The position numbers were made by a program, and so were the translations under genes. Shown here one piece after another: positions 16,828-23,969 of a DNA stretch of 33,351 nt. Origin of the DNA: Bacillota bacterium (lineage in GTDB: Bacteria; Bacillota; Clostridia; Clostridiales; Clostridiaceae); contig JAEXZL010000109.1 of assembly GCA_023451395.1 (NCBI GenBank), positions 1 to 33,351 of the forward strand, written 5' to 3'. How positions within the stretch are numbered: position 1 is the first letter of the stretch; every line of letters starts with the position of its first letter. The notes beneath the pieces are model-generated. The model saw only the letters and a program-made list of their open reading frames with translations. It did not search any database and had not been told where the DNA came from.

Positions 16828-17436
16828 TTAATTAAAAGACCAAGTAACAGCATCGCCGCTTATTGAAGGCTCTGCTCCAAATTCTGAAACTGCAGCTTCC
16901 ACAGTTACCTGAACAGTATTAAGTTCTATCTTAAGACTATAATGGGGATTAACTACTCCATTATTATATTCAGTATCAAAAAGTACCTTTTCAAGTATTT
17001 TGCTTGTTTCCTCGCCAGCATTTAAGATACTCTTATAATAATAGTAGCCATCAGCTTCATTATATTGCCACTCATTCTCCAAAGCACTTGTCCACATATT
17101 TATTATTTCCTCAGAACTCTCGTTGGTTAGCTTAATTCTTATTAGCTGATCAAAATCACCGGTATTTCTAAAAGAAACTTCCTTTTTCACTTCATCTCCT
17201 GGCTTGAAATCTTCAGGGACAGTTATTTCTACATGATTATCAGCATTAGTTATAACTCTTTCTTCTTCATCACCCTCTACCGTTTCTACAATGGCAGCTT
17301 CATAAGTTTTTCCTTCACCAGTGGAGAAGTGATTAGTAACATCAGCATCTTGAGTTAGCCAAGCAAAGCTACCTGCTAACAATGTAATTGCACCTGTCAT
17401 CCCTAATGCTATATAAGTTTTTTTATTTTTATTCAT
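16828..17436 (-). CDS. Fibre cassette B: TasA/camelysin-like subunit, type 1
   Basis: A 202-residue protein, the same length as its cassette A counterpart. The SipW-type signal peptide ends GSFA at 22-25, then WLTQDADVTNHF. The mature domain has FKPGDEVKKEVSFRNTGDFD, EWQYNEADGYYYYKSIL, SKILEKVLFD and IELNTVQVTVEAAVSEFG. It is placed 11 bp after the SipW-type gene, with an AGGAGGAAT ribosome site. The type 1 to type 2 difference is larger than the type 1A to type 1B difference, which shows that the whole cassette, not single genes, was duplicated. Confidence 0.82.
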   Translation of the reverse strand: MNKNKKTYIALGMTGAITLLAGSFAWLTQDADVTNHFSTGEGKTYEAAIVETVEGDEEERVITNADNHVEITVPEDFKPGDEVKKEVSFRNTGDFDQLIRIKLTNESSEEIINMWTSALENEWQYNEADGYYYYKSILNAGEETSKILEKVLFDTEYNNGVVNPHYSLKIELNTVQVTVEAAVSEFGAEPSISGDAVTWSFN

Positions 17437-17447
17437 TTTTATTCCTC

Positions 17448-17954
17448 CTATTTTTCGCTTTTTAATAATATTTTTTCTTCCTTTTCATCCTCTTCATAGA
17501 GTTTCCCAAGGGCAATATTTAATATTAGAATTGATATGAGTATGATGAATATAGCCTTTTTCTGAATAATTAAAGCAATGTATCCTATAAAAGGCACCAT
17601 AAAATGCACAACACCTAAGATCTCATCCTTCATTACCTCATAGGAATCCTCTGTATTATTTGCATCGCCCTTAGTTATAACATAGCCACTTTCTTCATTC
17701 TTCTCTACAACTCTGTGGGTTATCAGCGCCTTACTCTTTTTATAAATAACTGCATCTCCAAGAGTAATATCTTTAAAATCTATATTTTTATAATAAACTA
17801 CGCTTTTTACCGGGTAGCTTGGCTCCATACTTCCTGTTAATATAACTGCTGGCTTGTACCCCTTTACCATAGGAGCAAAGATAAGCATCAAAGCCAGCAT
17901 AATTAAGAAAATCATCATAGACATAATATTTAAAATTTTAAGAAATTTATTCAT
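17448..17954 (-). CDS. sipW: Fibre cassette B: SipW-type (ER-type) signal peptidase I
   Basis: A 168-residue paralogue of the cassette A peptidase, with Ser42 in GSMEP, His80 in THRVV and Asp97 in TKGDAN at the same positions. The two hydrophobic segments are also kept, and the tail is a more basic KLYEEDEKEEKILLKSEK. It lies 26 bp after the VWA gene. Two SipW enzymes side by side suggest that each matures its own set of subunits, although the signal peptides of the two sets look alike and cross-processing is likely. Confidence 0.92.
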   Translation of the reverse strand: MNKFLKILNIMSMMIFLIMLALMLIFAPMVKGYKPAVILTGSMEPSYPVKSVVYYKNIDFKDITLGDAVIYKKSKALITHRVVEKNEESGYVITKGDANNTEDSYEVMKDEILGVVHFMVPFIGYIALIIQKKAIFIILISILILNIALGKLYEEDEKEEKILLKSEK

Positions 17955-17980
17955 GTAACTACAGCCTTTCTTTATTTCTT

Positions 17981-20134
17981 TTATTGGCTAATAGCATTTT
18001 TAAAGGTATTTTCCACCCTATCTCTTCCATGGAAATATGGCTTATGAACCTTTCTATTTGTGTAAATAACCATTACCTCTGGAGCATCCATAGATATATT
18101 TATTTCTATAGGATCATTGGCTCTATATTCCTCTCCATTTATTACAGCCTTTACAAATTCATATTCTATAGGCATTATTTCCTGAAGAGTGTATTTTCCT
18201 TTAGAGAGCTTTGTCAAACTAATCAAGCTGCTTTCCTTTGAGAGCTCAACATCTGACATAATACTTTCTCTAACTTTAATAGTAAAGTAATCTCCTTCGG
18301 GTATACTCACTTCATTGCCCTCATCATCTAATACAATCTTCTTTAAGCTTATAGTTCCACTTTTAACTTTAACTAAATATATTCCCTCTGCTGAAGCAGT
18401 CTCAACATAATTCCCCTTAGAATTTATAGTTGATTGGGAGTTTTGAACCTCATTAGCTGTAAAGCTTACCTTGAGAATAAAGGTGCTATCTTCTGATGGC
18501 TTTATATTACCTAGTGCTATGATATCCTCTCCTAAGCTTTCTATCTCTTTGAACCATTCTAAGGTAAAGTGACCGGTTACCTCCATTCCAAGGAAAGGAT
18601 TAGTATTTCTAGAGCTATACATATCTTCTAGGATGCCTGAAATCGGAACTGCTTCACCTAGAAATATTGTATTTTCCTTATTAGAGACTTTTATATTCGC
18701 CCTAACATTAACCTTTGGTAATACAAATTTAAGTGATTTTTCACCATAGAAAACTCCAGAGTCTTCAGTATTAGTTGCTATGTCATTTCCGCCGATAAAT
18801 TCTTCCTTAGCCTTTAGATATATACTTTCTGACCATAAATCTGTGGTTAGTTTTTTCTTTTCCCACTGTACATACCAGCTATCCTTTTCACTATCATATT
18901 TAACTTTTCCACCATTGCTTAAGGTGTAGGTCTCGCTCTTATCCTGCAAAGGAGTACCATCATCCCCTAGAACCAAAAATCGAGGATCTATATAGTCTCT
19001 TATATATACCGAATCAATTTCCCCTCCAATTTCCTCTGTGATGTCCTGAAATATCTCTTCAAGTCCTTCACTATCATCCACTTTGTAATAGAGCTTTTGA
19101 GAACTAGAACCAGGCTTTAGAGATGCTACTTCCTTCATATAATTTTCCACTCTATTAAGAGTGCTCTCATTAAAGTTAAGAAATACTCCTATAGAATAAA
19201 CTATTGCATTATAGCTTCCTCCCTTGAGGGTATTTGATGTGCTTATTGCTGCATTAGCCACGGTATCACTAAAATCACTTTTGGTTGTAGGAACTCCATC
19301 TGTGAAAAACACCACAACTTTTTTTCTGTCAGAGGATTGTACTACATTTTCATAATAACTAGGGGTATCGTAGACCTCTTTAGCTTTAGCCATTCCTAAA
19401 TCTGCTCTTGTAGCTCCACTAGGATTCAAAGAATTTATCTTGCTAATAATATGATTATAAGAGTTAATATTTCCAACTCCTAGCAGCCACTTATTATTAT
19501 AATTTGTATCAATCCTCGAATCCCCTGCAAAGGACACTATTGCAATACGACTATCTGAATTATCTGCTTTTACGGAATCAACAAAATTTATAGACGCCTC
19601 TTTAAGTGCTTGTAATTTACTTTTGGAGCTTCTTGTATAAAACTCGTACCTATCATTAGCTCCTGTTCCTCCACTTTCATAATAAACCTCTTGAGTAAAA
19701 ATAAAGTCCCAGTAATACCACCTGTTGGTGCTTGAATTGTATTGAACCTGCGTATATTTATTTTTTGATACTTTTATATAGTAATTCTTGGTTATGTCTG
19801 GTGTACTGGTTACAGCACTGTAAATTGTCATATCTTCTTCCATACTTCCGGATCTATCCAGAACCATAACCACATCTACTGGTTGCTTTACCTCTATCGT
19901 TCTTGAGTTTGCTTTTGCAGTAAGAGATACTTTATAAGTTCTCTCCTCCCAATCTAAAAGTTCAGTTTTTTTACTTACCGTTAAATCCTCATTTGTTTTA
20001 ATATTTTCACCGTTATCCTCTGTAGCTTGTACATTTTTTATATACAGGCTGCTACTTACTCCTGGTAGTGCCATTAGAAAAGTAAAAACAAAAATCCATA
20101 GGCATACTTTTTTAATGATTTGCTTCTTATGCAA
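17981..20134 (-). CDS. Fibre cassette B: secreted VWA-domain protein with C-terminal CnaB-like domain
   Basis: A 717-residue exported protein with the layout of its cassette A homologue. It has an N-terminal signal peptide (about 1-36), a VWA domain with an intact metal site (DRSGS at 93-97, a GATRAD segment, FFTDG) and a Tyr/Trp-rich insert. A beta-rich middle follows, then a CnaB-like domain in which the Lys (SLKKIV), Glu (LQEIMP) and Asn (IYTNRK) positions for an isopeptide bond are kept. It ends with GRDRVENTFKNAISQ, without a sorting signal. It starts with TTG after GGGGAGGTG; no nearby ATG competes. A SARP-type operator and -10 box lie 56-110 bp upstream. It probably acts as a fibre-associated or tip adhesin with its own ligand, as the aromatic insert differs from copy A. 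Confidence 0.85.
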   Translation of the reverse strand: MHKKQIIKKVCLWIFVFTFLMALPGVSSSLYIKNVQATEDNGENIKTNEDLTVSKKTELLDWEERTYKVSLTAKANSRTIEVKQPVDVVMVLDRSGSMEEDMTIYSAVTSTPDITKNYYIKVSKNKYTQVQYNSSTNRWYYWDFIFTQEVYYESGGTGANDRYEFYTRSSKSKLQALKEASINFVDSVKADNSDSRIAIVSFAGDSRIDTNYNNKWLLGVGNINSYNHIISKINSLNPSGATRADLGMAKAKEVYDTPSYYENVVQSSDRKKVVVFFTDGVPTTKSDFSDTVANAAISTSNTLKGGSYNAIVYSIGVFLNFNESTLNRVENYMKEVASLKPGSSSQKLYYKVDDSEGLEEIFQDITEEIGGEIDSVYIRDYIDPRFLVLGDDGTPLQDKSETYTLSNGGKVKYDSEKDSWYVQWEKKKLTTDLWSESIYLKAKEEFIGGNDIATNTEDSGVFYGEKSLKFVLPKVNVRANIKVSNKENTIFLGEAVPISGILEDMYSSRNTNPFLGMEVTGHFTLEWFKEIESLGEDIIALGNIKPSEDSTFILKVSFTANEVQNSQSTINSKGNYVETASAEGIYLVKVKSGTISLKKIVLDDEGNEVSIPEGDYFTIKVRESIMSDVELSKESSLISLTKLSKGKYTLQEIMPIEYEFVKAVINGEEYRANDPIEINISMDAPEVMVIYTNRKVHKPYFHGRDRVENTFKNAISQ

Positions 20135-20189
20135 TATTTCACCTCCCCAATAATTTTAAATATTATTTAATATTTATTATTTTATAATA

Positions 20190-20195
20190 ATTATC
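20190..20195 (-). promoter_or_regulatory. -10 box of fibre cassette B
   Basis: Minus-strand GATAAT lies exactly 8 bases after the last of four 11-bp repeats. The expected -35 position reads ACTAGA, far from TTGACA, which fits an activator-dependent promoter. It would start transcription about 50 bases before the VWA gene. Confidence 0.6.
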
Positions 20196-20203
20196 CTTCC
20201 TTC

Positions 20204-20244
20204 TGGTTTTAATCTAGTTTTCTGTTGGTTTTATATTGGTTTTA
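20204..20244 (-). promoter_or_regulatory. Probable SARP operator: four direct repeats at 11-bp spacing
   Basis: On the plus strand GGTTTT at 20205, AGTTTT at 20216, GGTTTT at 20227 and GGTTTT at 20238 are each preceded by T. On the minus strand this reads AAAAC(C/T)A four times, each start exactly 11 bp from the next. Streptomyces SARP activators bind heptamer repeats spaced by 11 bp whose last copy lies 8 bp upstream of the -10 box, which is the geometry seen here. The SARP/BTAD gene ends only about 100 bp upstream, so it is the natural binder. Confidence 0.75.
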
Positions 20245-20284
20245 TTGGCAAAATTATCTATTTATTTTATATATTCTGTATATA

Positions 20285-20323
20285 AAATAAAAATAAGCCT
20301 TCTGATAATCACAGAAAGCTTAT
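20285..20323 (-). terminator. Rho-independent terminator of the SARP gene
   Basis: A 12-bp stem (20293-20304 with 20312-20323, one G-U pair) with a 7-base loop, followed on the minus strand by TTTTATTTTATA. It lies 20 bp past the regulator stop codon, so cassette B must use its own promoter. Confidence 0.82.
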
Positions 20324-20342
20324 ACTTTTATTTAATATTTAT

Positions 20343-21569
20343 TTATAAAGAGCTAATGTCAACTCTTAGGAAATCCTCAAGAGGCATCAGTGTAATATCC
20401 CTAAAGTTTTGGTATAGTCTTTCCTTAACAATATTCCACTGCCCTTCCTCTATATCATAGAGTAACACTGAAATTTTTAAGGATAAACTAAAGCTATCTA
20501 AATAATATACATCTCCCTTTCTTATACTTTTACTTATTGCATCAATAATCCCTTGAAAAGAGTTATTATTTTTAAATTCTCTTTCATCAATAAATGATAT
20601 TTTCATAAGTGCACATTGGATTCTATTGCTTTTTCCAAGATTTCTTTCTAATCGTAGTATCCTCTCAAAAACTTCTTTTTCCACAAGCTTCTTTTTAAAT
20701 ATTATACTTAAAGTTTCCTCAAGATCTCTATTAATAGCGGAGTTATCTTCCTCATCATTATATTTGGATCCGTAAATTACCTTCTCTAAATCCTTCATAG
20801 CTTCAGAGGGGAGTATATCAAACTGCTTACTAAACTGCTTTCTAATATAATCATAATGTTTTAATGCCTCAAAATATTTACCCTGCCTTATTAAAATGTC
20901 AGCAAACTGAATATGAAGCCTCTCATCTAAGTGTTCTATAAGAAAAACCTTTTCCAAAAGATCTAGTGCTTTCTTTTCCTCTTTACCCTCCCTAAGATTT
21001 ATTACACGATTATATACTAAATCAATAAAAACTCTTTTATAGTAATTCCTTAAAGGAAGAACCCAATGATCATTAGGTGAATTATTCAAGAAATGATTAG
21101 TATATAAATTGATTATAAACTCATGTTCTGGAATATCTGCTTCATCTTCACTGCTACGCAGAAAAACCTTACTTGCACCCTTTTTAAATTCCTCAAAGTC
21201 TAAAAAATAATTATTCTTTAAGTTTAGATAGTAACAAGAATCTATAAAAACAATCTCAATATAATTCTCTAGCTCTCCATTGCAAATTTCTTTACTAACA
21301 GATTTAATAAGCTTTCTCAATCTAAATACTTGTCCTTTAATTGTATTTTTTAAGTCCTCGTATTCATTTTCTTCCCAAAGATTTTCCTCAATAAACTCAC
21401 TGTTAAGATGCTTTCCTTTGTTAGCTATAAAAAATTTAAATAATGTAAAAATCTTTGGGTATCTTGAGAATATGGAGGTAAGAGATATACCTTTGAAGTT
21501 TATATCAAACTTATCAAAGGTATAAATTTTTAAATCAGCATTTGGTTGCATGACATATTTATAATTCAT
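20343..21569 (-). CDS. SARP/BTAD-family transcriptional activator with GGDEF-like C-terminal region
   Basis: A 408-residue cytoplasmic regulator. Residues about 8-100 resemble an OmpR-type winged helix (NSEFIEENLWEE, then KNTIKGQVFRLRKLI as recognition helix). About 110-260 fit the helical bacterial transcriptional activator domain (ALDLLEKVFLIEHLDERLHI, GKYFEALKHYDYIRK). The last about 130 residues resemble the degenerate GGDEF-like region of clostridial BTAD regulators: ALMKISFIDEREFK, SIRKGDVYYLDSFSLSLKIS, IVKERLYQNF. The signature GGDEF is absent (DSFSL). ATG 21569 follows GGGGGAGGG; the ATG at 21587 lies before that site and is less likely. It is transcribed toward cassette B, with its terminator and a SARP-type operator between them, so it probably activates cassette B. 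Confidence 0.82.
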   Translation of the reverse strand: MNYKYVMQPNADLKIYTFDKFDINFKGISLTSIFSRYPKIFTLFKFFIANKGKHLNSEFIEENLWEENEYEDLKNTIKGQVFRLRKLIKSVSKEICNGELENYIEIVFIDSCYYLNLKNNYFLDFEEFKKGASKVFLRSSEDEADIPEHEFIINLYTNHFLNNSPNDHWVLPLRNYYKRVFIDLVYNRVINLREGKEEKKALDLLEKVFLIEHLDERLHIQFADILIRQGKYFEALKHYDYIRKQFSKQFDILPSEAMKDLEKVIYGSKYNDEEDNSAINRDLEETLSIIFKKKLVEKEVFERILRLERNLGKSNRIQCALMKISFIDEREFKNNNSFQGIIDAISKSIRKGDVYYLDSFSLSLKISVLLYDIEEGQWNIVKERLYQNFRDITLMPLEDFLRVDISSL

Positions 21570-21751
21570 TCGATTTCCCTCCCCCATAACATCAATATCT
21601 TCTAATACATTTTTAATACAGCTTAATTAACAAAAATTTTATTATATTTTATCATAATTTTCTAATAATTGTAACAATTAATTAATTTTAATATATTAAC
21701 AAATTATTACCAATATTAAATAAAGCTGATGATAGCACCTCATCTTTCACT

Positions 21752-21785
21752 TTAAAAAGTAACGGAGGCACTTTAAAGCACCTCC
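21752..21785 (-). terminator. Probable terminator of the sortase gene
   Basis: Stem GGAGGTGC/GTGCCTCC on the minus strand (21785-21764, two G-U pairs) with a 6-base loop. A TTTTT run follows only after a 6-base gap, so termination may be partial. It lies 60 bp past the sortase stop. Confidence 0.55.
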
Positions 21786-21845
21786 TTCTCTCTATAACTT
21801 TTCTTGATATACTCATTGCAGAATTCACTTAAGAGATATTATCAC

Positions 21846-22622
21846 CTACTCATTTGTAATCAATTTGCCAAGTACTGCTAGTCTTGCATCCTCATATTCA
21901 TAGGTACAGGTAGATAGGGTTACTATCTTGTCCTTTTCACTAATACCTATATCCTTAGTAAAAAGAGCTCTATCCTTAAGTTCCTTTACAAATTTTAAAA
22001 ACTCTTCACCAGAATTAAAGGTGGGCTGAATATAATTATAGTCAGCTTTGGTTACAATCACCGCAAATATCTCATATTTTTTTGTTCCAACAGGGGTATC
22101 TAAGTAAAAATATCTATTAGCTTCAAAGAAGTCCTCTTTTTTAAAGTTCTTTAAAGAGGTAAACATTGAGCCATTTTTCATATGATGTCCATAAATAATA
22201 GTATTGGAATCAAGAGGCTCATAATTCTCTGAAAGAGTATTCCTATAATCCATAAATATTGCACCAGCTCTAGCATACGTTTTTTCTACATTATTAGTTA
22301 AATAATAGCTATTATCCCTTCCCTGAACCACAGGATAATCCACTGTTGTGTTAGGAACATATATCCATCCTACTGCATCCTCATTAACTTCCTTCAGAGC
22401 TCTAAAGTTATTCTGTCTTATCTCTAAAATATCATCTAAGGTTTCTTCATCCGTATTTCCATCTATTAATTCTAGTATTCTATCAAAATCATATACTTCC
22501 TTTATCTCATTATAGCTTTGATTATTTTTGTATCCTTCATAGTAATATTTAATTAGTTCATAGGAAGAGTAAACAAAGACAATTACGCATACCACTAAAA
22601 GAACCAATCTTAGCTTTTTCAT
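21846..22622 (-). CDS. srtB: Class B sortase
   Basis: A 258-residue membrane transpeptidase that cuts surface proteins at their sorting motif and joins them to peptidoglycan. One N-terminal membrane segment (about 5-24) is followed by the sortase domain. Catalytic residues are His146 in IYGHHM, Cys239 in TLSTCTYEYED and Arg247 in ARLAV. The N-terminal helical region and the TLSTC-x7-R layout fit class B. In Clostridioides difficile, SrtB recognises (S/N/P)PXTG-type motifs, which matches the NPKTG and NPTTG signals of the two anchors in this window. It has its own promoter and a separate transcript from the SARP gene. It is the only sortase in the window. Confidence 0.92.
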   Translation of the reverse strand: MKKLRLVLLVVCVIVFVYSSYELIKYYYEGYKNNQSYNEIKEVYDFDRILELIDGNTDEETLDDILEIRQNNFRALKEVNEDAVGWIYVPNTTVDYPVVQGRDNSYYLTNNVEKTYARAGAIFMDYRNTLSENYEPLDSNTIIYGHHMKNGSMFTSLKNFKKEDFFEANRYFYLDTPVGTKKYEIFAVIVTKADYNYIQPTFNSGEEFLKFVKELKDRALFTKDIGISEKDKIVTLSTCTYEYEDARLAVLGKLITNE

Positions 22623-22656
22623 ACTTTCACCTACTTATCATTATTCTGCTTCTTAT

Positions 22657-22685
22657 AGTATAAAATCTATTTATCAATTATTCAA
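22657..22685 (-). promoter_or_regulatory. Sigma-A-type promoter of the sortase gene
   Basis: On the minus strand TTGAAT (22685-22680), a 17-base spacer and TATACT (22662-22657), about 35 bases before the sortase ATG, which has an AGTAGGTG ribosome site. Confidence 0.65.
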
Positions 22686-22732
22686 GGAGGCTTATGAATA
22701 TAGTACTGAGAATTAAAGTTACTTTTATCCTA

Positions 22733-22761
22733 CAGACATTTATAAATTAATATTGTATAAT
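22733..22761 (+). promoter_or_regulatory. Sigma-A-type promoter of the GerMN lipoprotein gene
   Basis: CAGACA, a 17-base spacer ending TTG, and a perfect TATAAT (22756-22761), about 55 bases before the ATG. The -35 box is imperfect (4 of 6). Confidence 0.6.
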
Positions 22762-22816
22762 AGGGTTATAAACGTTCTCATAAAGCTTATATATGATCTA
22801 GAGAGGTGTGAATAAT

Positions 22817-23899
22817 ATGAAGAGATTTTTCTCCTTATTAATTATAACTACTATTCTTTCAATATTTATTACAGGCTGTGTAGCTAATAGTGGAGCGGAG
22901 GACAAGAAAATTTCCACCACTGTAAATGAAGATTCCAAAGATTCTCTTCCGAAAGAAGAGACTCCTAAATACACAGTTAATGATTTTCTTCCAAAAAAAG
23001 AAGACTTAAAACTAACCTTTGCTGGTGGCTTTGAAAATGCCGGTGAAGAGGTTTATGTAGAATATTTAAAAGATGATAAGGCACAGGTAAAAACAATAAA
23101 TGCCGGTGCTGTTACTTCTTCAATTTATGAGGTTCAGAAGGATGCCCTTGTTTTAAGTTTTATTTCTGAAGACAATACCATTAAAAAAGAGCTTTTTTCT
23201 AAAGTATCCAATTCCAAAGAGGCACTTTTGTGTAATCCCATTAAAGAAGGGAGCACCTGGAAGGATGGAACAAAAACAAGGGTTATTACCGCAGTAGATG
23301 TTTCAATAGAAATTCCTGCAGGTTACTTTGCAGCAGTTGAGGTAACCACAAGTACCGATGAGTACACTCAAAAGGATTATTATGTTAAAGATCTAGGAAG
23401 AGTAAAGACAATCTTTGAAACCAACGGCTCTACCTTTATAACAGAGCTTAAATCAATAGAGGAAAATACTAAATTAATTGCCAACTATCGATTTTTCTAT
23501 ATGGATATTGTTAATGATAAAAATTATTATATCGAGGAAGCAATTGAAGAGCTTCAAGAAGAGGAGCTTCAGGATATAATTATAGACAAGCTCTATAATC
23601 CTCCCTCAAATAATTATGTTAAGCTAGCAGAAGGAGTAACTATAAATAGCATTAGCATCTTAGATGATAAAGACTATATTCATATAGATATATCCTCTGA
23701 TTTTCAGGAAAAAATGAATTTTGGTGTATCAGCGGAAACTGGCTTTCTATCAGCTCTAACTAACACCTTAGGCTTCAACTATGGTCTGGAAAAAGTTATG
23801 GTAACTCTAGACGGCAAGCCCTATTCCTCTGGGCATCTCTATTTAGAGGCGGGAGAAACCTTCACTGTAGATATTTCAAACTATATACCTAAAAAATAG
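22817..23899 (+). CDS. Secreted lipoprotein with C-terminal GerMN-like domain
   Basis: A 360-residue lipoprotein. The signal peptide ends in the lipobox ITGC, so Cys21 should be lipidated and the protein held on the outer face of the membrane. A Ser/Lys/Glu-rich linker leads to a middle domain of about 150 residues rich in beta strands (GSTWKDGTKTRVITAV). The C-terminal about 130 residues have the GerMN pattern: EGVTINSISILDDKDYIHID, then a segment FLSALTNTLGF and VMVTLDGKPY. GerMN domains occur in spore-germination protein GerM and in many cell-envelope lipoproteins. ATG 22817 is used, eight bases after GAGAGGTG; a GTG nine bases earlier is too close to that site. It converges on the CAP gene, with a shared terminator. 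The exact role is unknown. Confidence 0.75.
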   Translation: MKRFFSLLIITTILSIFITGCVANSGAEDKKISTTVNEDSKDSLPKEETPKYTVNDFLPKKEDLKLTFAGGFENAGEEVYVEYLKDDKAQVKTINAGAVTSSIYEVQKDALVLSFISEDNTIKKELFSKVSNSKEALLCNPIKEGSTWKDGTKTRVITAVDVSIEIPAGYFAAVEVTTSTDEYTQKDYYVKDLGRVKTIFETNGSTFITELKSIEENTKLIANYRFFYMDIVNDKNYYIEEAIEELQEEELQDIIIDKLYNPPSNNYVKLAEGVTINSISILDDKDYIHIDISSDFQEKMNFGVSAETGFLSALTNTLGFNYGLEKVMVTLDGKPYSSGHLYLEAGETFTVDISNYIPKK

Positions 23900-23915
23900 C
23901 TTTTCATGAAATTTT

Positions 23916-23943
23916 AAAAGAACAGTACTCTTACTGTTCTTTT
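23916..23943. terminator. Bidirectional terminator between the GerMN and CAP genes
   Basis: A 12-bp stem (23916-23927 with 23932-23943) with a CTCT loop. It is flanked by A-rich sequence on one side and TTTT on the other, so it can stop both convergent genes. Confidence 0.85.
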
Positions 23944-23969
23944 CTTTATTTAGGCAATTTTCTATTGAG

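Noticed and set aside
20245..20255. GGCAAAA near cassette B as a possible second c-di-GMP aptamer
   Set aside because: On the transcribed strand this reads TTTTGCC, and no GACGCAAAGC or CAGCC core follows; the region is explained by the 11-bp repeats.
22693..22749. Short plus-strand frame with AAGGAGG before its ATG
   Set aside because: Only 18 codons, and it lies upstream of the likely -10 box of the GerMN gene, so it would not be on that transcript.
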